DNA of 64,000 nucleotides. It comes from Bacteriovoracaceae bacterium UBA6261 (lineage in GTDB: Bacteria; Bdellovibrionota; Bacteriovoracia; Bacteriovoracales; Bacteriovoracaceae). The position numbers and the translations under genes were made by a program. Positions 52,851-61,591 of this stretch are shown here, one piece after another. Every line of letters starts with the position of its first letter. Position 1 is the first letter of the stretch. The stretch spans positions 62,001-126,000 of the forward strand of contig DJVH01000095.1 of the NCBI GenBank assembly GCA_002440825.1, read 5' to 3'. The notes beneath the pieces were generated by a model. It saw only the letters and a program-made list of their open reading frames with translations, was not told the DNA's origin and did not search any database.

Positions 52851-54040
52851 TGATTACCTTCAAAGTTAAAAAGCATTTTCCATAATCCTTTAGCTGGAGA
52901 ATGAATGTCGCCTATAATTCCTATAAAATGATTTGCCCTGCTTTGGGACTTTTGCAAAAACGATGCAGTGAGATTCACTAAAGTAGTTCTTCTGATAAGA
53001 AACTGGAAAAAATGATTCAAAAGAGTTTTTTGAAAACTCAATTTTCTTTTGGTTTTTTTATAAAGAGAGAGAGCTCCTGCCACATCCGGCTCATGCGAGA
53101 GACAATCGGCGAGGATCTTGCTCGATAAAAGAGCATTGTAAATTCCTTCTCCGGTTAAAGGATCAATAAAGCCGGCAGCATCGCCGATATAGGCAAGATT
53201 ATTTCCTGCCACAAAATCATTGTGATTTTTCAAACAAGTAACGATACGAATTTCTGTTTTTTCATCCGCAGGATCAAACATAGCGTTCAATCGTTTTGAA
53301 TTCCTGATGGCCTCATTGATAATGTGAATCGGTTTTTCTTTTTTCAATCTTTCCGAATTGCAGACAATTGAAAAATTAACTTCATCATCAGATATGGGAT
53401 CTAATCCGCAGTAGCTTTCGTTGGCAAAAATATGCATTTCACCCATTCTGTTTCCACGCGCTGTTTTGCGCGGAAGATAACAGTGAAGGGCCGCCCTTTT
53501 GGTATTGATCTCTTTAATATGCCCTAGCTGATGCCCGATTTTAGATTGTCGCCCGTCAGCTGCAATCAATACATTAAACCTGAATGATCCACTGTCTGTC
53601 TCAACAGTCCAATCCCCTTCTGGTGCCTGAAAGACTTTTGTAACGGTCGTATCATTTAAGTAGTCGACTCCGTTTTCCAGGGCAAGATCCAGAAGTTTTT
53701 GATCAAACAGCTGACGATTAACCGACAAGCCACGTTCACTTCCTGAAGGCGTGGGAAAATAGGCCGGTATAGAAACATCGAGCGGAGACACCAGAACCAT
53801 TCCGTGCAGAGGCTCGAAGATTGATCCGACTTGTTGAAATAAATTCATTTGCTCAAGAAGCTCTACGCCTTTTGGGCATAGATACTCTCCACAGACCTTT
53901 CTATCTGTCTGATGCCTGCGCTCTATCAGGTAAACATGATGGCCAAGCCTGGCGAGCAAATAGGCCATAAGTGATCCCGCGGGACCTGCGCCGACTATTC
54001 CCACATTTAATTTTTTTGAATTTAAATTCTGCACTGACAT
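52847..54040 (-). CDS. FAD-dependent oxidoreductase of polyketide operon
   Basis: A 397-residue flavoprotein of the geranylgeranyl-reductase/aromatic hydroxylase type. FAD-binding motifs are NVGIVGAGPAGSLMAYLLARL (residues 12-32, GxGxxG), VLIAADGRQSKIGHQLG (the DG motif) and LAYIGDAAGFIDPLTGEGI (the GD motif). It has no signal peptide. It starts the minus-strand operon with the polyketide synthase (four-base overlap). In Streptomyces, SrsC of the phenolic-lipid operon is a flavoprotein hydroxylase; a similar ring hydroxylation to a quinone is the likely step here. A ribosome site GGAGA precedes the ATG. Confidence 0.9.
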   Translation of the reverse strand: MSVQNLNSKKLNVGIVGAGPAGSLMAYLLARLGHHVYLIERRHQTDRKVCGEYLCPKGVELLEQMNLFQQVGSIFEPLHGMVLVSPLDVSIPAYFPTPSGSERGLSVNRQLFDQKLLDLALENGVDYLNDTTVTKVFQAPEGDWTVETDSGSFRFNVLIAADGRQSKIGHQLGHIKEINTKRAALHCYLPRKTARGNRMGEMHIFANESYCGLDPISDDEVNFSIVCNSERLKKEKPIHIINEAIRNSKRLNAMFDPADEKTEIRIVTCLKNHNDFVAGNNLAYIGDAAGFIDPLTGEGIYNALLSSKILADCLSHEPDVAGALSLYKKTKRKLSFQKTLLNHFFQFLIRRTTLVNLTASFLQKSQSRANHFIGIIGDIHSPAKGLWKMLFNFEGNQ

Positions 54041-54088
54041 TTATTCTCCACTCAGCAATAATAGCTGAAAGGATGAAAATCTCGATCG

Positions 54089-54096
54089 CACATGTG
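54089..54096. promoter_or_regulatory. Palindrome CACATGTG in the divergent promoter region
   Basis: A perfect 8-base palindrome, within GCACATGTGTG, in the 94-base gap between the polyketide operon and the divergent membrane-bound LuxR-type regulator. It is a candidate binding site for that regulator; a palindrome this short may also be chance. Confidence 0.25.
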
Positions 54097-54134
54097 TGTG
54101 AGTTTTAGTGAAACCAAATGTTTGAAGCAGCCGT

Positions 54135-54686
54135 ATGACAAATGTCCTAGAGAACAGAATTAAGATAGTTACCTTTATTATTCTTGCAGGAATTAGTCTT
54201 TTTGCAGGTATTGATATTTATAACGACATAATTGACGGCCTGAAGCTTTCGCACTTGATTCACGAAATTGCGCTGGCTCTTTTTTCAATTATCGGAGCCT
54301 TTTATCAGTTTCGTATTATTCGCTGGCAAGGTCGCGAAATTGTCTCTTATCAAAACAGGGTTCAGGAACTTGACCGTCTTAATGAAACACTAAAAGTAGA
54401 AAGGGAAGAATTTCAAAAACAAGTATCCCATTTATCCAATGAATTTCTTGTTCACATTGATCAACAATTTAATAAATGGAATTTCACTCGCAGTGAAAAA
54501 GAAATTGCCTTGCTTTTAATTAAAGGTCTCTCGATGAAAGAAATAGCCGACATCAGAGGTTCAGCGGAAAACACAGTAAGGCAACAGGCCAGCCTCATTT
54601 ATAAAAAAAGTGCTCTGGGTGGACGAATGGAGTTAAGCGCCTTCTTCTTAGACGACATTCTTGCTCTTTCAAAATTGCCTGAATGA
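54135..54686 (+). CDS. Membrane-anchored LuxR-type regulator
   Basis: A 183-residue protein. Residues about 10-30 and 45-62 are membrane helices (VTFIILAGISLFAGI and IALALFSIIGAFYQF), residues 68-115 a coiled coil (VQELDRLNETLKVEREEFQKQ), and residues about 120-178 a LuxR/FixJ helix-turn-helix with FTRSEKEIALLLIKGLSMKEIADIRG and ENTVRQQASLIYKKS. The DNA-binding motif is intact but there is no receiver or PAS domain, so the membrane part is likely the sensor. It is divergent from the polyketide operon and probably controls it. No clear ribosome site. The stop abuts the convergent aminotransferase gene. Confidence 0.88.
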   Translation: MTNVLENRIKIVTFIILAGISLFAGIDIYNDIIDGLKLSHLIHEIALALFSIIGAFYQFRIIRWQGREIVSYQNRVQELDRLNETLKVEREEFQKQVSHLSNEFLVHIDQQFNKWNFTRSEKEIALLLIKGLSMKEIADIRGSAENTVRQQASLIYKKSALGGRMELSAFFLDDILALSKLPE

Positions 54687-55835
54687 TTATGAATCTAAAG
54701 CTTTGATCAGTTCTTCCACTTGAGCTTTTGTATTAAAAATGTGGAAAGACAAACGCACATTCCCCTGGCGTACAGAAACATCAACATTGCGTTTTTTAAG
54801 TTCAGCTTCAAGAGCAATGCTGTCTCCTGAAACGGATTTTAAGCATACGATGTTTGCCATATGTTCAAGCGGAGTGACGAGATTGTATTTTTGCTTCGGG
54901 TAGTTTGCGAGGAAAAAATCGCGCACTTCCTGATTGTGTTTTCTGATATTCGCCAATCCCATTTCAGCAAGGAAACTTAAACTTCCTTCGAGACAGCCTG
55001 AACAAAGAAGATTTGCGGCCTGACCGCGATCGTACTGACGGGCACCAGGCAAAGTTTCTGTCGTGTAATCAAGAAGATTATAAACTTGTTTTGAATTCGG
55101 ACTTAAAATCCAGTTCGCGTTCAAGTGATAAATACTGTCCTGAGCTTTTTGGGAGAAATAAGCAAACGCATGTCCGTATGGACCCAGCATCCATTTGTAT
55201 GAAGAAACTGTGAGAACATCAATATAAGACAATTCTTCCGGAGTAATTTCCAGGCCACCCAATGATTGAGTACCGTCTACAACGAAAAAAATATTTCTCG
55301 ATTTAAGGAATTTACCGATGCTCAAAAGGTCGATTTTTTTTCCGGTATCAAAAGCCACGTGAGAAATATTAAAAATTCTGGTTTGGGGATGAAGTGTTTT
55401 TTCCAGCCATTCCGCTGTCGGAATGACCTGGTTGCCAAGATCCAGCTTATCAAATTTAAATTTGCCATGTCTTTCAGCAAGCATCCACGGAAGAACGTTG
55501 GATGGATAATCTTTATTCACGGCCGCGACTCTATCACCTGGATTAAAAATAAATCCGTTAGCGACAATATTCACGACATCTGAAGAAGAAGTTGAATGAG
55601 TAATGGTATCAGGGCTTACACCTAAAAGATTTGCAAACTTCACGCGAAGTTTTTCAGAAATACTCATCCAGTCGTCGTAAGCGTAAAACGATGGATCGAG
55701 TTCGCGATTCATCGCTGCCATAATTGTTTCTTTGGCGCGCAGTGGACTTGGACCAAAATAGGCCGCATTAAAGTATATTGAACTTAATGAGGAGAACTCT
55801 TTTTGGATTAAACTTTCCGTAGCTGAATCCATCAC
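54687..55835 (-). CDS. Class V aminotransferase-family protein
   Basis: A 382-residue PLP enzyme of the cysteine desulfurase/isopenicillin-N-epimerase-like class V group. The PLP Lys is in VSSYKWMLGPYGHAF; other motifs are THSTSSSDVVN (phosphate loop), RIFNISHVAFDTG and VDGTQSLGG (Asp and Gln contacts). There is no catalytic Cys loop like IscS, so desulfurase activity is not assured; a kynureninase-like or serine-type reaction is possible. It begins five bases after secG and ends the glycolytic operon, with no terminator before the abutting convergent regulator. Confidence 0.85.
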   Translation of the reverse strand: MMDSATESLIQKEFSSLSSIYFNAAYFGPSPLRAKETIMAAMNRELDPSFYAYDDWMSISEKLRVKFANLLGVSPDTITHSTSSSDVVNIVANGFIFNPGDRVAAVNKDYPSNVLPWMLAERHGKFKFDKLDLGNQVIPTAEWLEKTLHPQTRIFNISHVAFDTGKKIDLLSIGKFLKSRNIFFVVDGTQSLGGLEITPEELSYIDVLTVSSYKWMLGPYGHAFAYFSQKAQDSIYHLNANWILSPNSKQVYNLLDYTTETLPGARQYDRGQAANLLCSGCLEGSLSFLAEMGLANIRKHNQEVRDFFLANYPKQKYNLVTPLEHMANIVCLKSVSGDSIALEAELKKRNVDVSVRQGNVRLSFHIFNTKAQVEELIKALDS

Positions 55836-55840
55836 GTTAA

Positions 55841-56233
55841 TTACTTCGTGGTTGTCGGCGCAGGTGTTGTCGCCGGAGTTGTTGTTGCTGGTGCTGCCTG
55901 ATTAGCAGGAGCCGCTGTATTGGCAGGTGCTGCCGGAGCTTGTTGTGCATCCGAGTTAAGCGGACGAGAAACAGGCTTTTCAGAATCTAAAAGAGATTTT
56001 TCAAACTTTGAATCTTGAAGACGAGCGAGAAGAATTGAATTTCCAAGGAAGATAATTGCAAGAATAGCAGTAATCTTTGTCATGATGTTACCGCGAGTTG
56101 AGCTCGACATGATTGATTCTGATCCAGCTGCTGTCATTAATCCCGCCTCTGCTCCTTTACCGAACTGAAGAAGAACCGTGATAATGAGTAGAACGGATGT
56201 GATCGCTTGAAGTACCATGAGGGCTGTAGTCAT
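55841..56233 (-). CDS. secG: Preprotein translocase subunit SecG
   Basis: A 130-residue inner-membrane protein. The core has two helices (MVLQAITSVLLIITVLLQFG, then GNIMTKITAILAIIFLGNSILLA) joined by the conserved GKGAEAGLMTAAGSESIMSSSTRG loop, as in SecG of the SecYEG channel. The C-terminal 45 residues are an Ala/Pro/Thr-rich extension, longer than in Escherichia coli. An AAGGAAAACG site precedes the ATG. Gene order tpiA-secG is widely conserved. Confidence 0.93.
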   Translation of the reverse strand: MTTALMVLQAITSVLLIITVLLQFGKGAEAGLMTAAGSESIMSSSTRGNIMTKITAILAIIFLGNSILLARLQDSKFEKSLLDSEKPVSRPLNSDAQQAPAAPANTAAPANQAAPATTTPATTPAPTTTK

Positions 56234-56283
56234 TTCGTTTTCCTTAAAAAAAATTCGATCTCAAATAAATAACAGAGTTCGCC

Positions 56284-57042
56284 TTATCTAGCAATACTGC
56301 CACTCGAGCAAAGGGCCCGAAAATCTGAGGCCTTAAGGCTCGCGCCTCCCACTAAAGCCCCGTCTATATTTTCTTTTGCTAGCAACGAGTCGATGTTGTC
56401 CGGCTTAACAGATCCGCCGTACAAAATAACGGTGTCGTTCGCTGCATGCACTAATTTCGAACGGATAAAGGCGTGGGCTTCTTCAGCCTGCTCAGCAGTG
56501 GCCACTTTGCCGGTACCAATCGCCCAGACAGGTTCGTAGGCCACCAGAAGTTGCGAAGCTTTCTCCGCCGGAAGATTTTTCAATCCTTCACGAATCTGCT
56601 CTTCTAAGACGGCAAAGGTTTTATTTTGCTCGCGCTCTTCCAGTGTTTCTCCGACACAGTAAATAACTTTTAAATTATGCTTGAGAGCGTTCAAAACTTT
56701 TTTATTGAGAAGCTCATTGCCTTCTTTATAAAGAGTTCTTCTTTCTGAGTGCCCGATAATGACAAATTCCGCACCGATATCAGCGAGGGCCACTGGAGAA
56801 ATCTCACCTGTGTACGCGCCTGAATCATGTTCTGAACAATTCTGTGCTCCGATTTGAATTGAGCCAGTTGTGAAAGCGATTTCCTTTAAAATGGGAATAT
56901 GAAGCGCTTGAGGAGCAACCCAGGCTTTACACTTGAGTTCAAATTTCATCTTCGACATTTCGATGAAGAAATTGCTGATCTCATGCAAAGTCATATTCAT
57001 TTTCCAATTGCCAACAATATGCACAGGTCTCGTTTTCATCAC
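56284..57042 (-). CDS. tpiA: Triosephosphate isomerase
   Basis: A 252-residue TIM-barrel enzyme interconverting dihydroxyacetone phosphate and glyceraldehyde 3-phosphate. Residues: GNWKMNMT (Asn and Lys), VIIGHSERR (catalytic His), VAYEPVWAIGTGK (catalytic Glu and the loop), YGGSVKPDN (phosphate site). Length is standard. It lies 16 bases after the ASST-like gene and 50 bases before secG in the glycolytic operon. Confidence 0.96.
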   Translation of the reverse strand: MMKTRPVHIVGNWKMNMTLHEISNFFIEMSKMKFELKCKAWVAPQALHIPILKEIAFTTGSIQIGAQNCSEHDSGAYTGEISPVALADIGAEFVIIGHSERRTLYKEGNELLNKKVLNALKHNLKVIYCVGETLEEREQNKTFAVLEEQIREGLKNLPAEKASQLLVAYEPVWAIGTGKVATAEQAEEAHAFIRSKLVHAANDTVILYGGSVKPDNIDSLLAKENIDGALVGGASLKASDFRALCSSGSIAR

Positions 57043-57058
57043 TGCTCTCCTCAGCTTT

Positions 57059-58102
57059 TTACCAGCTGTTCTTTATGTGAGATTGAAAATCTTCACTTAT
57101 TCTTGCCCGATAAGGCTTAAAGCCGATCAATTCATAAAGCGTACTTCGTTCAAGCGCATGAGCGACAAGCCCTGCACGTGAAATTTCAACCGGCGTTTTA
57201 TTATCAATTTGTCCGTTATCAATGTAAAGCATATTGCCATTAGGAAGAAGCTGCACGCTTCCCTGATAATTGCTGTTAACCTTGTCGCTCAGAGTGTTTT
57301 TGTATTCCCAGACGCGGTTTCCCGATACCGGATCAATTTCTACCAGGGTCATTCCATCTCCCACTCTTGTATCGTAATTCAAGAGATGGAGAATATGACC
57401 ATTTTTCATCACCTGTGCATCATGGGTATTACACGACAAAAAATTCTGATAATGGTGAACACCAACAATCGTTTTCAGCTCGTGGTCCAGAAAAAGAAAG
57501 AGACCCAGGCAATTCATGGCAAGAATATAATTTCCAGGCTTCAGGTAGGACACCTGGGGATAGAGATCATTTTCAGGAATTTCTTTAAAAGAATTGGCAT
57601 GAGTGTATTCAACAAAAGCACCGAACGGATTGGATTTTACATCAATCCTGGGTGGAAATTCTTTGCCCGCATCTTTTAGAATCCGGAGGATTTCTTCAAA
57701 GTGTTCGAACGTATCCCAGCTGGCCAGTTCTTCCCCCTTCTGGTTATAGATTTTAAAGGCATCGAAACGGGCATTTTTATCGCCGCGGAAATCGCGGATA
57801 CTTTCGGACAACAGCAAAATTCTGTTGTCTTTAGTAAGAGACATTTCATGGTGAACGCCAACACTTGTTTCCCAAAGCTTGAGGCCATTTGATTTCACCT
57901 TCACCAGGCGTTTGGCCCGATAAGAAGCGTAAATGGTGGTTCCATCTTTTTGAAACAGACAAAGTCCACCTGGCATTTTTTTGTAAAGTTTTCCGGTGAA
58001 ATCCAGAAGAAGGCAGTCAATCTGCAAGAGCCTGCTGGCCGCAGTATTTGTGCTGCCAGCGAGGATTAAAAATAATAAGGAAAAAACAATCTGCTTAATC
58101 AA
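57059..58102 (-). CDS. Arylsulfotransferase (ASST)-like secreted protein
   Basis: A 347-residue protein with a signal peptide (MIKQIVFSLLFLILAGSTNTAAS) and a six-bladed beta-propeller-type body related to arylsulfate sulfotransferase (AssT). Repeated NG-x-x-(L/I)-x-(L/W) blades are visible (KSNGLKLWET, KNGHILHLLNYD, LPNGNMLYIDNG) and the HHEMSLTKDNRILLL and NTHDAQVMKNG segments supply His residues typical of the family. Whether sulfate is transferred is unknown. Its start overlaps pgk by eight bases and tpiA follows after 16, so it is built into the glycolytic operon, which is unusual. Confidence 0.8.
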   Translation of the reverse strand: MIKQIVFSLLFLILAGSTNTAASRLLQIDCLLLDFTGKLYKKMPGGLCLFQKDGTTIYASYRAKRLVKVKSNGLKLWETSVGVHHEMSLTKDNRILLLSESIRDFRGDKNARFDAFKIYNQKGEELASWDTFEHFEEILRILKDAGKEFPPRIDVKSNPFGAFVEYTHANSFKEIPENDLYPQVSYLKPGNYILAMNCLGLFLFLDHELKTIVGVHHYQNFLSCNTHDAQVMKNGHILHLLNYDTRVGDGMTLVEIDPVSGNRVWEYKNTLSDKVNSNYQGSVQLLPNGNMLYIDNGQIDNKTPVEISRAGLVAHALERSTLYELIGFKPYRARISEDFQSHIKNSW

Positions 58103-59303
58103 TTCCGAATTTCAAGGCCTGAATGCCTGGAAGAGTACCGTTTTCAATATACTCAAGCGAAGCACCGCCACCTGTGGAAATATGAGACATCTTTGAAGAA
58201 AGTCCCGACAATTTTACGGCACTCACTGAATCTCCTCCACCGACAAGAGTGAAAGCTTGTGACTCAAGTGAAGCCATGGCCTTGGCGATCCCCAGTGTTC
58301 CTTTGGCATAATTTGAATTTTCAAATAAGCCCATCGGCCCGTTCCAAAGAACTGTCTTCGCAGTACGAATATAGTCAGCGTAGTTTTGTAGAGTCGAAGG
58401 ACCAATGTCCAAACCGATTTTTCCATCCGGGATATTTGTTTGTCCAACGTCTTCCGGAGTTCCACCGAATTCAGCAGACACGATGTGATCGCTTGGCAGA
58501 ACGATTTTGTTTCTAGACGGCATACCAAGAATTCTTTTGGCGAGTGAAACATCTTCATCCGAGCAAAGAGAATTTCCAACAGTGTGTCCCTGTGCTTTTA
58601 AAAATGGATAGGCCATAGCTCCGCCGATAAGAAGCTTATCAACGTTGATCAAAAGACTTTCGATGATTTTGATTTTATCAGAAACTTTTGCTCCTCCTAC
58701 AATGGCGACGAATGGCTTCGTTGGATTGTGGCAGACTTTATCAAGGGCTTCGACTTCACGCTTAAGCAGCAAACCGCCGAAAGCTTTGTTTTTGAAGAAG
58801 GCATTGATCTCATAAGTAGACGCGTGCTTTCTGTGGGCAGCGCCGAAAGCGTCGAAGACAAATACATCACCGTAAGAAGCGAGAGTTCTTGCGAAGTCTC
58901 TGTCGTTGGCTTCTTCTTCAGCGTGGTAGCGTAAATTTTGAAGAAGAATAATTTTTGCTTCATTCAAACCCAGAAGAGTTTTGATTCCTCTGTCGAGAGC
59001 TGTTTCAGTCAGAAGAACTTCCTGACCTAATTTTTCTGCAAGATACTTTGCCACTGGCTCAAGAGAATACTTAGGATCCACTGTGCCTTTTGGTCTTCCA
59101 AAGTGGCTCATCAGAATAAGCTTCTTCGGTTTGTGAGCTAAAATAGCATTGATCGTCTCAACGGCTTCATCCACTCTCGTCGTGTCCGAAATTTTCGTCG
59201 GATCGTTCTTATCCATTGGCACGTTGAAATCAAAGCGCGCGAGTACGCGTTTATCTTTTGCCAGTGCTGCGAAACTTTCGTCAGTGATGTATTTTAAGGC
59301 CAT
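58095..59303 (-). CDS. pgk: Phosphoglycerate kinase
   Basis: A 402-residue two-domain enzyme transferring phosphate from 1,3-bisphosphoglycerate to ADP. Signature RVLARFDFNVPMD at the N-terminus, substrate-site LMSHFGRPKG, the LLQNLRYHAEEE segment, IVGGAKVSDKI and the C-terminal VGGGDSVSAV nucleotide site. Length is normal. It starts three bases after gap in the same operon. Confidence 0.97.
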   Translation of the reverse strand: MALKYITDESFAALAKDKRVLARFDFNVPMDKNDPTKISDTTRVDEAVETINAILAHKPKKLILMSHFGRPKGTVDPKYSLEPVAKYLAEKLGQEVLLTETALDRGIKTLLGLNEAKIILLQNLRYHAEEEANDRDFARTLASYGDVFVFDAFGAAHRKHASTYEINAFFKNKAFGGLLLKREVEALDKVCHNPTKPFVAIVGGAKVSDKIKIIESLLINVDKLLIGGAMAYPFLKAQGHTVGNSLCSDEDVSLAKRILGMPSRNKIVLPSDHIVSAEFGGTPEDVGQTNIPDGKIGLDIGPSTLQNYADYIRTAKTVLWNGPMGLFENSNYAKGTLGIAKAMASLESQAFTLVGGGDSVSAVKLSGLSSKMSHISTGGGASLEYIENGTLPGIQALKFGID

Positions 59304-59306
59304 CGA

Positions 59307-60320
59307 TTAAAGTCCTTTGCTTGCAATATAGTTTACGAGATCGAGAACTCTGTTAGAGAAGCCTGCTTCGTTGTCGTACCATGAAACAACTTTAATGCTG
59401 TTGCCGATAACATTTGTAAGAGAAGCATCAACACATGAAGAATGTCTCATTCCCATGTAATCCACTGAAACTAGTTCTTCAGTTTCAAAACGTAAAATAC
59501 CTTTTAGTGATGTTTCAGAAGCTTCTTTTAAAGCTGCATTGATCTCTTCTTTCGTCGCAGGTTTTTTGAGAGTTGCTACAAAGTCAGTAAGAGAAACGTT
59601 TGGAGTTGGAACGCGGAATGAATATCCGTCCAGTTTGCCTTTGAGTTCAGGAATGATTTCACCGACAGTTTTCGCTGCACCAGTTGTTGTCGGGATGATT
59701 GACATCGCCGCCGCTCTTGCTCTTCTTGGATCAGAGTGAGAACCATCCAGAAGCATCTGATCTGATGTGTAAGAGTGAACAGTTGTCATGAATCCGTTTT
59801 CGATGCCGAATTTTTCATTGAGTACTTTTACGATCGGAGCCAGACAGTTAGTTGTACAGCTTGCGTTCGACATAATGTGATGTTTTGAAGAGTCGTAGAT
59901 ATTGTTGTTAACACCCATAACGAATGTAGCGTCAAGGCCTTTACCTGGAGCACACATAATAACTTTCTTCACTGTCCCGTGCATGTGTTTGCCAAGACCT
60001 TCTTTATCTTTGAATTTTCCAGTAGCGTCGATAACGACCTGAACACCAAGATCGCCCCAAGGAATCTCGGAAGGGTCTTTTTGATTATAAAACTTAATCG
60101 CCTTGCCGTTAATGACAAGTGTATCACCTTCAAACTTCACTTCTCCTTGAAAAGGTCCGTGAACTGAATCGTATTTCAAAAGGTGAACGTATTCTTTCGG
60201 ATTGCCAGGGTTGTTTACAGCGACGATTTCCATCTCTTTTTCGCTACGATTAAAATACTCGCGAAGAACTGTGCGTCCGATTCTTCCCATACCGTTGATA
60301 CCGACTTTTACTTTAGTCAT
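59307..60320 (-). CDS. gap: Glyceraldehyde-3-phosphate dehydrogenase, type I
   Basis: A 337-residue NAD-dependent enzyme. The Rossmann start KVGINGMGRIGRTVLRE, the catalytic SNASCTTNCLAP (active Cys) and VSWYDNEAGFSNR are all present. ATG 60320 is chosen because GGAGG lies five bases upstream; an open frame continues to 60332 over the ribosome site. First gene of the operon gap-pgk-ASST-tpiA-secG-aminotransferase. Confidence 0.97.
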   Translation of the reverse strand: MTKVKVGINGMGRIGRTVLREYFNRSEKEMEIVAVNNPGNPKEYVHLLKYDSVHGPFQGEVKFEGDTLVINGKAIKFYNQKDPSEIPWGDLGVQVVIDATGKFKDKEGLGKHMHGTVKKVIMCAPGKGLDATFVMGVNNNIYDSSKHHIMSNASCTTNCLAPIVKVLNEKFGIENGFMTTVHSYTSDQMLLDGSHSDPRRARAAAMSIIPTTTGAAKTVGEIIPELKGKLDGYSFRVPTPNVSLTDFVATLKKPATKEEINAALKEASETSLKGILRFETEELVSVDYMGMRHSSCVDASLTNVIGNSIKVVSWYDNEAGFSNRVLDLVNYIASKGL

Positions 60321-60429
60321 TGAAGCCTCCAAGGCAAAACTCTATTACGTTAGAAATTGTTCGTTTTTTAATTGCCTTAATATGCCATATTGGCGAAGAA
60401 TTGAATAGCTTAAATCCGAGGAGTTTCTC

Positions 60430-61503
60430 TTGAATAAAACGCAGTTTGTTTCGCAACTCAATGCTAAAGATGACGTTCTTTCGCCCTTTCTGGTCAAATA
60501 CATTGGAGCAGCAGTCGGCAAAGACGGAAAGAGCTATCTGAATGTTATTTTGGCAGACAGCACAGGCGAAATTGAAGCGCGTAAATGGCAAGGAGCAGAG
60601 CTTGCGCTCTCGCGCATTTCCAGTGGCGACGTCGTCATCGTCAATGGGAAAGTAAATCAGTTTCAAAACCGCATTCAGTTGATTATTTCTGAAATGAGCA
60701 AGCTGGACCAGGGCCAGTTTCTTCCAGAAGATTATATTCAAAAAGCATCGTCAGCTCCTGAAAAAATGTTCAATGAGCTGACGGAAATCATAAAGGCTCT
60801 GGATGAAGTCTATATCCGCGATCTGCTGCTTTTGATTCTGAGTGATTTTGAAATCGCCCGTCGTTTAAAAATCTGGCAAGCCGGGAAAACCATCCATCAC
60901 GCCTATCAGTCAGGTCTGCTGGAACACATTCTTTCCTGCACTACACTGGCCGTCACATTATCTAAGCATTACAAAGTAAACACGTCATATGTGGTCGCCG
61001 GCTGTGTGTTACACGATCTCTGCAAGATTTATGAACTCACTGAAGGACCGGTTGTCGATTACACCGAAGAAGGAAAACTCATCGGCCATCTGGTAAAAGG
61101 TCTCGAGATTATTGATCATTTCAGTGGAAGAATGAAAAGCTTCCCTTATCAGGTGAAGATGCATCTGAAGCATATTCTCCTCGCTCACCACGGCGAATAC
61201 GAATACGGATCACCAAAAATTCCTCACACAAGTGAAGCGTATCTCGTTCACTTAATTGACTTAATGGATTCAAAAATGAGCTCGTTTGAGCAGGTGAAGA
61301 AATCTGATCCCACGACAGGACATTGGTCTAACTTTATTAAACATCTCGATCGCATTGTTTATAAAAACGAATTGCCGTCATTCAAGCATTACATGGAAGA
61401 GCCTTCGTCTTCTGCACCGTTGGAAAAAAATCACCATCCTGCTGATTCTTCTAAAAAAACGGCGCTGGGAAATCTGCTTAAAGACTTTAAAATCGATGAA
61501 TAA
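60430..61503 (+). CDS. YhaM-like 3'-5' exoribonuclease (OB fold plus HD domain)
   Basis: A 357-residue protein starting at TTG 60430 with GAGGAG about seven bases upstream. Residues about 10-95 form an OB-fold nucleic-acid-binding domain (SPFLVKYIGAAVGKDGKSYLNVILADSTGEIEA). Residues about 155-310 form an HD domain with HHAYQSGLLEHILS, VLHDLCKIYEL and LLAHHGEYEYGSPK. This matches YhaM, a manganese-dependent 3'-5' exoribonuclease. The C-terminus is a disordered tail. Divergent from gap. Confidence 0.9.
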   Translation: MNKTQFVSQLNAKDDVLSPFLVKYIGAAVGKDGKSYLNVILADSTGEIEARKWQGAELALSRISSGDVVIVNGKVNQFQNRIQLIISEMSKLDQGQFLPEDYIQKASSAPEKMFNELTEIIKALDEVYIRDLLLLILSDFEIARRLKIWQAGKTIHHAYQSGLLEHILSCTTLAVTLSKHYKVNTSYVVAGCVLHDLCKIYELTEGPVVDYTEEGKLIGHLVKGLEIIDHFSGRMKSFPYQVKMHLKHILLAHHGEYEYGSPKIPHTSEAYLVHLIDLMDSKMSSFEQVKKSDPTTGHWSNFIKHLDRIVYKNELPSFKHYMEEPSSSAPLEKNHHPADSSKKTALGNLLKDFKIDE

Positions 61504-61591
61504 AAACATTCTTAGTCGATTTATGACAAGATTTCTTAATAATGAAGAATTCCTCTTCACATTTTTATACAAATGTTTAAGCTATTAAATT

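Noticed and set aside
60313..60741. 142-codon minus-strand frame across the gap-yhaM gap
   Set aside because: It would cover the gap ribosome site and the OB-fold of the YhaM-like gene; composition is shadow-like.
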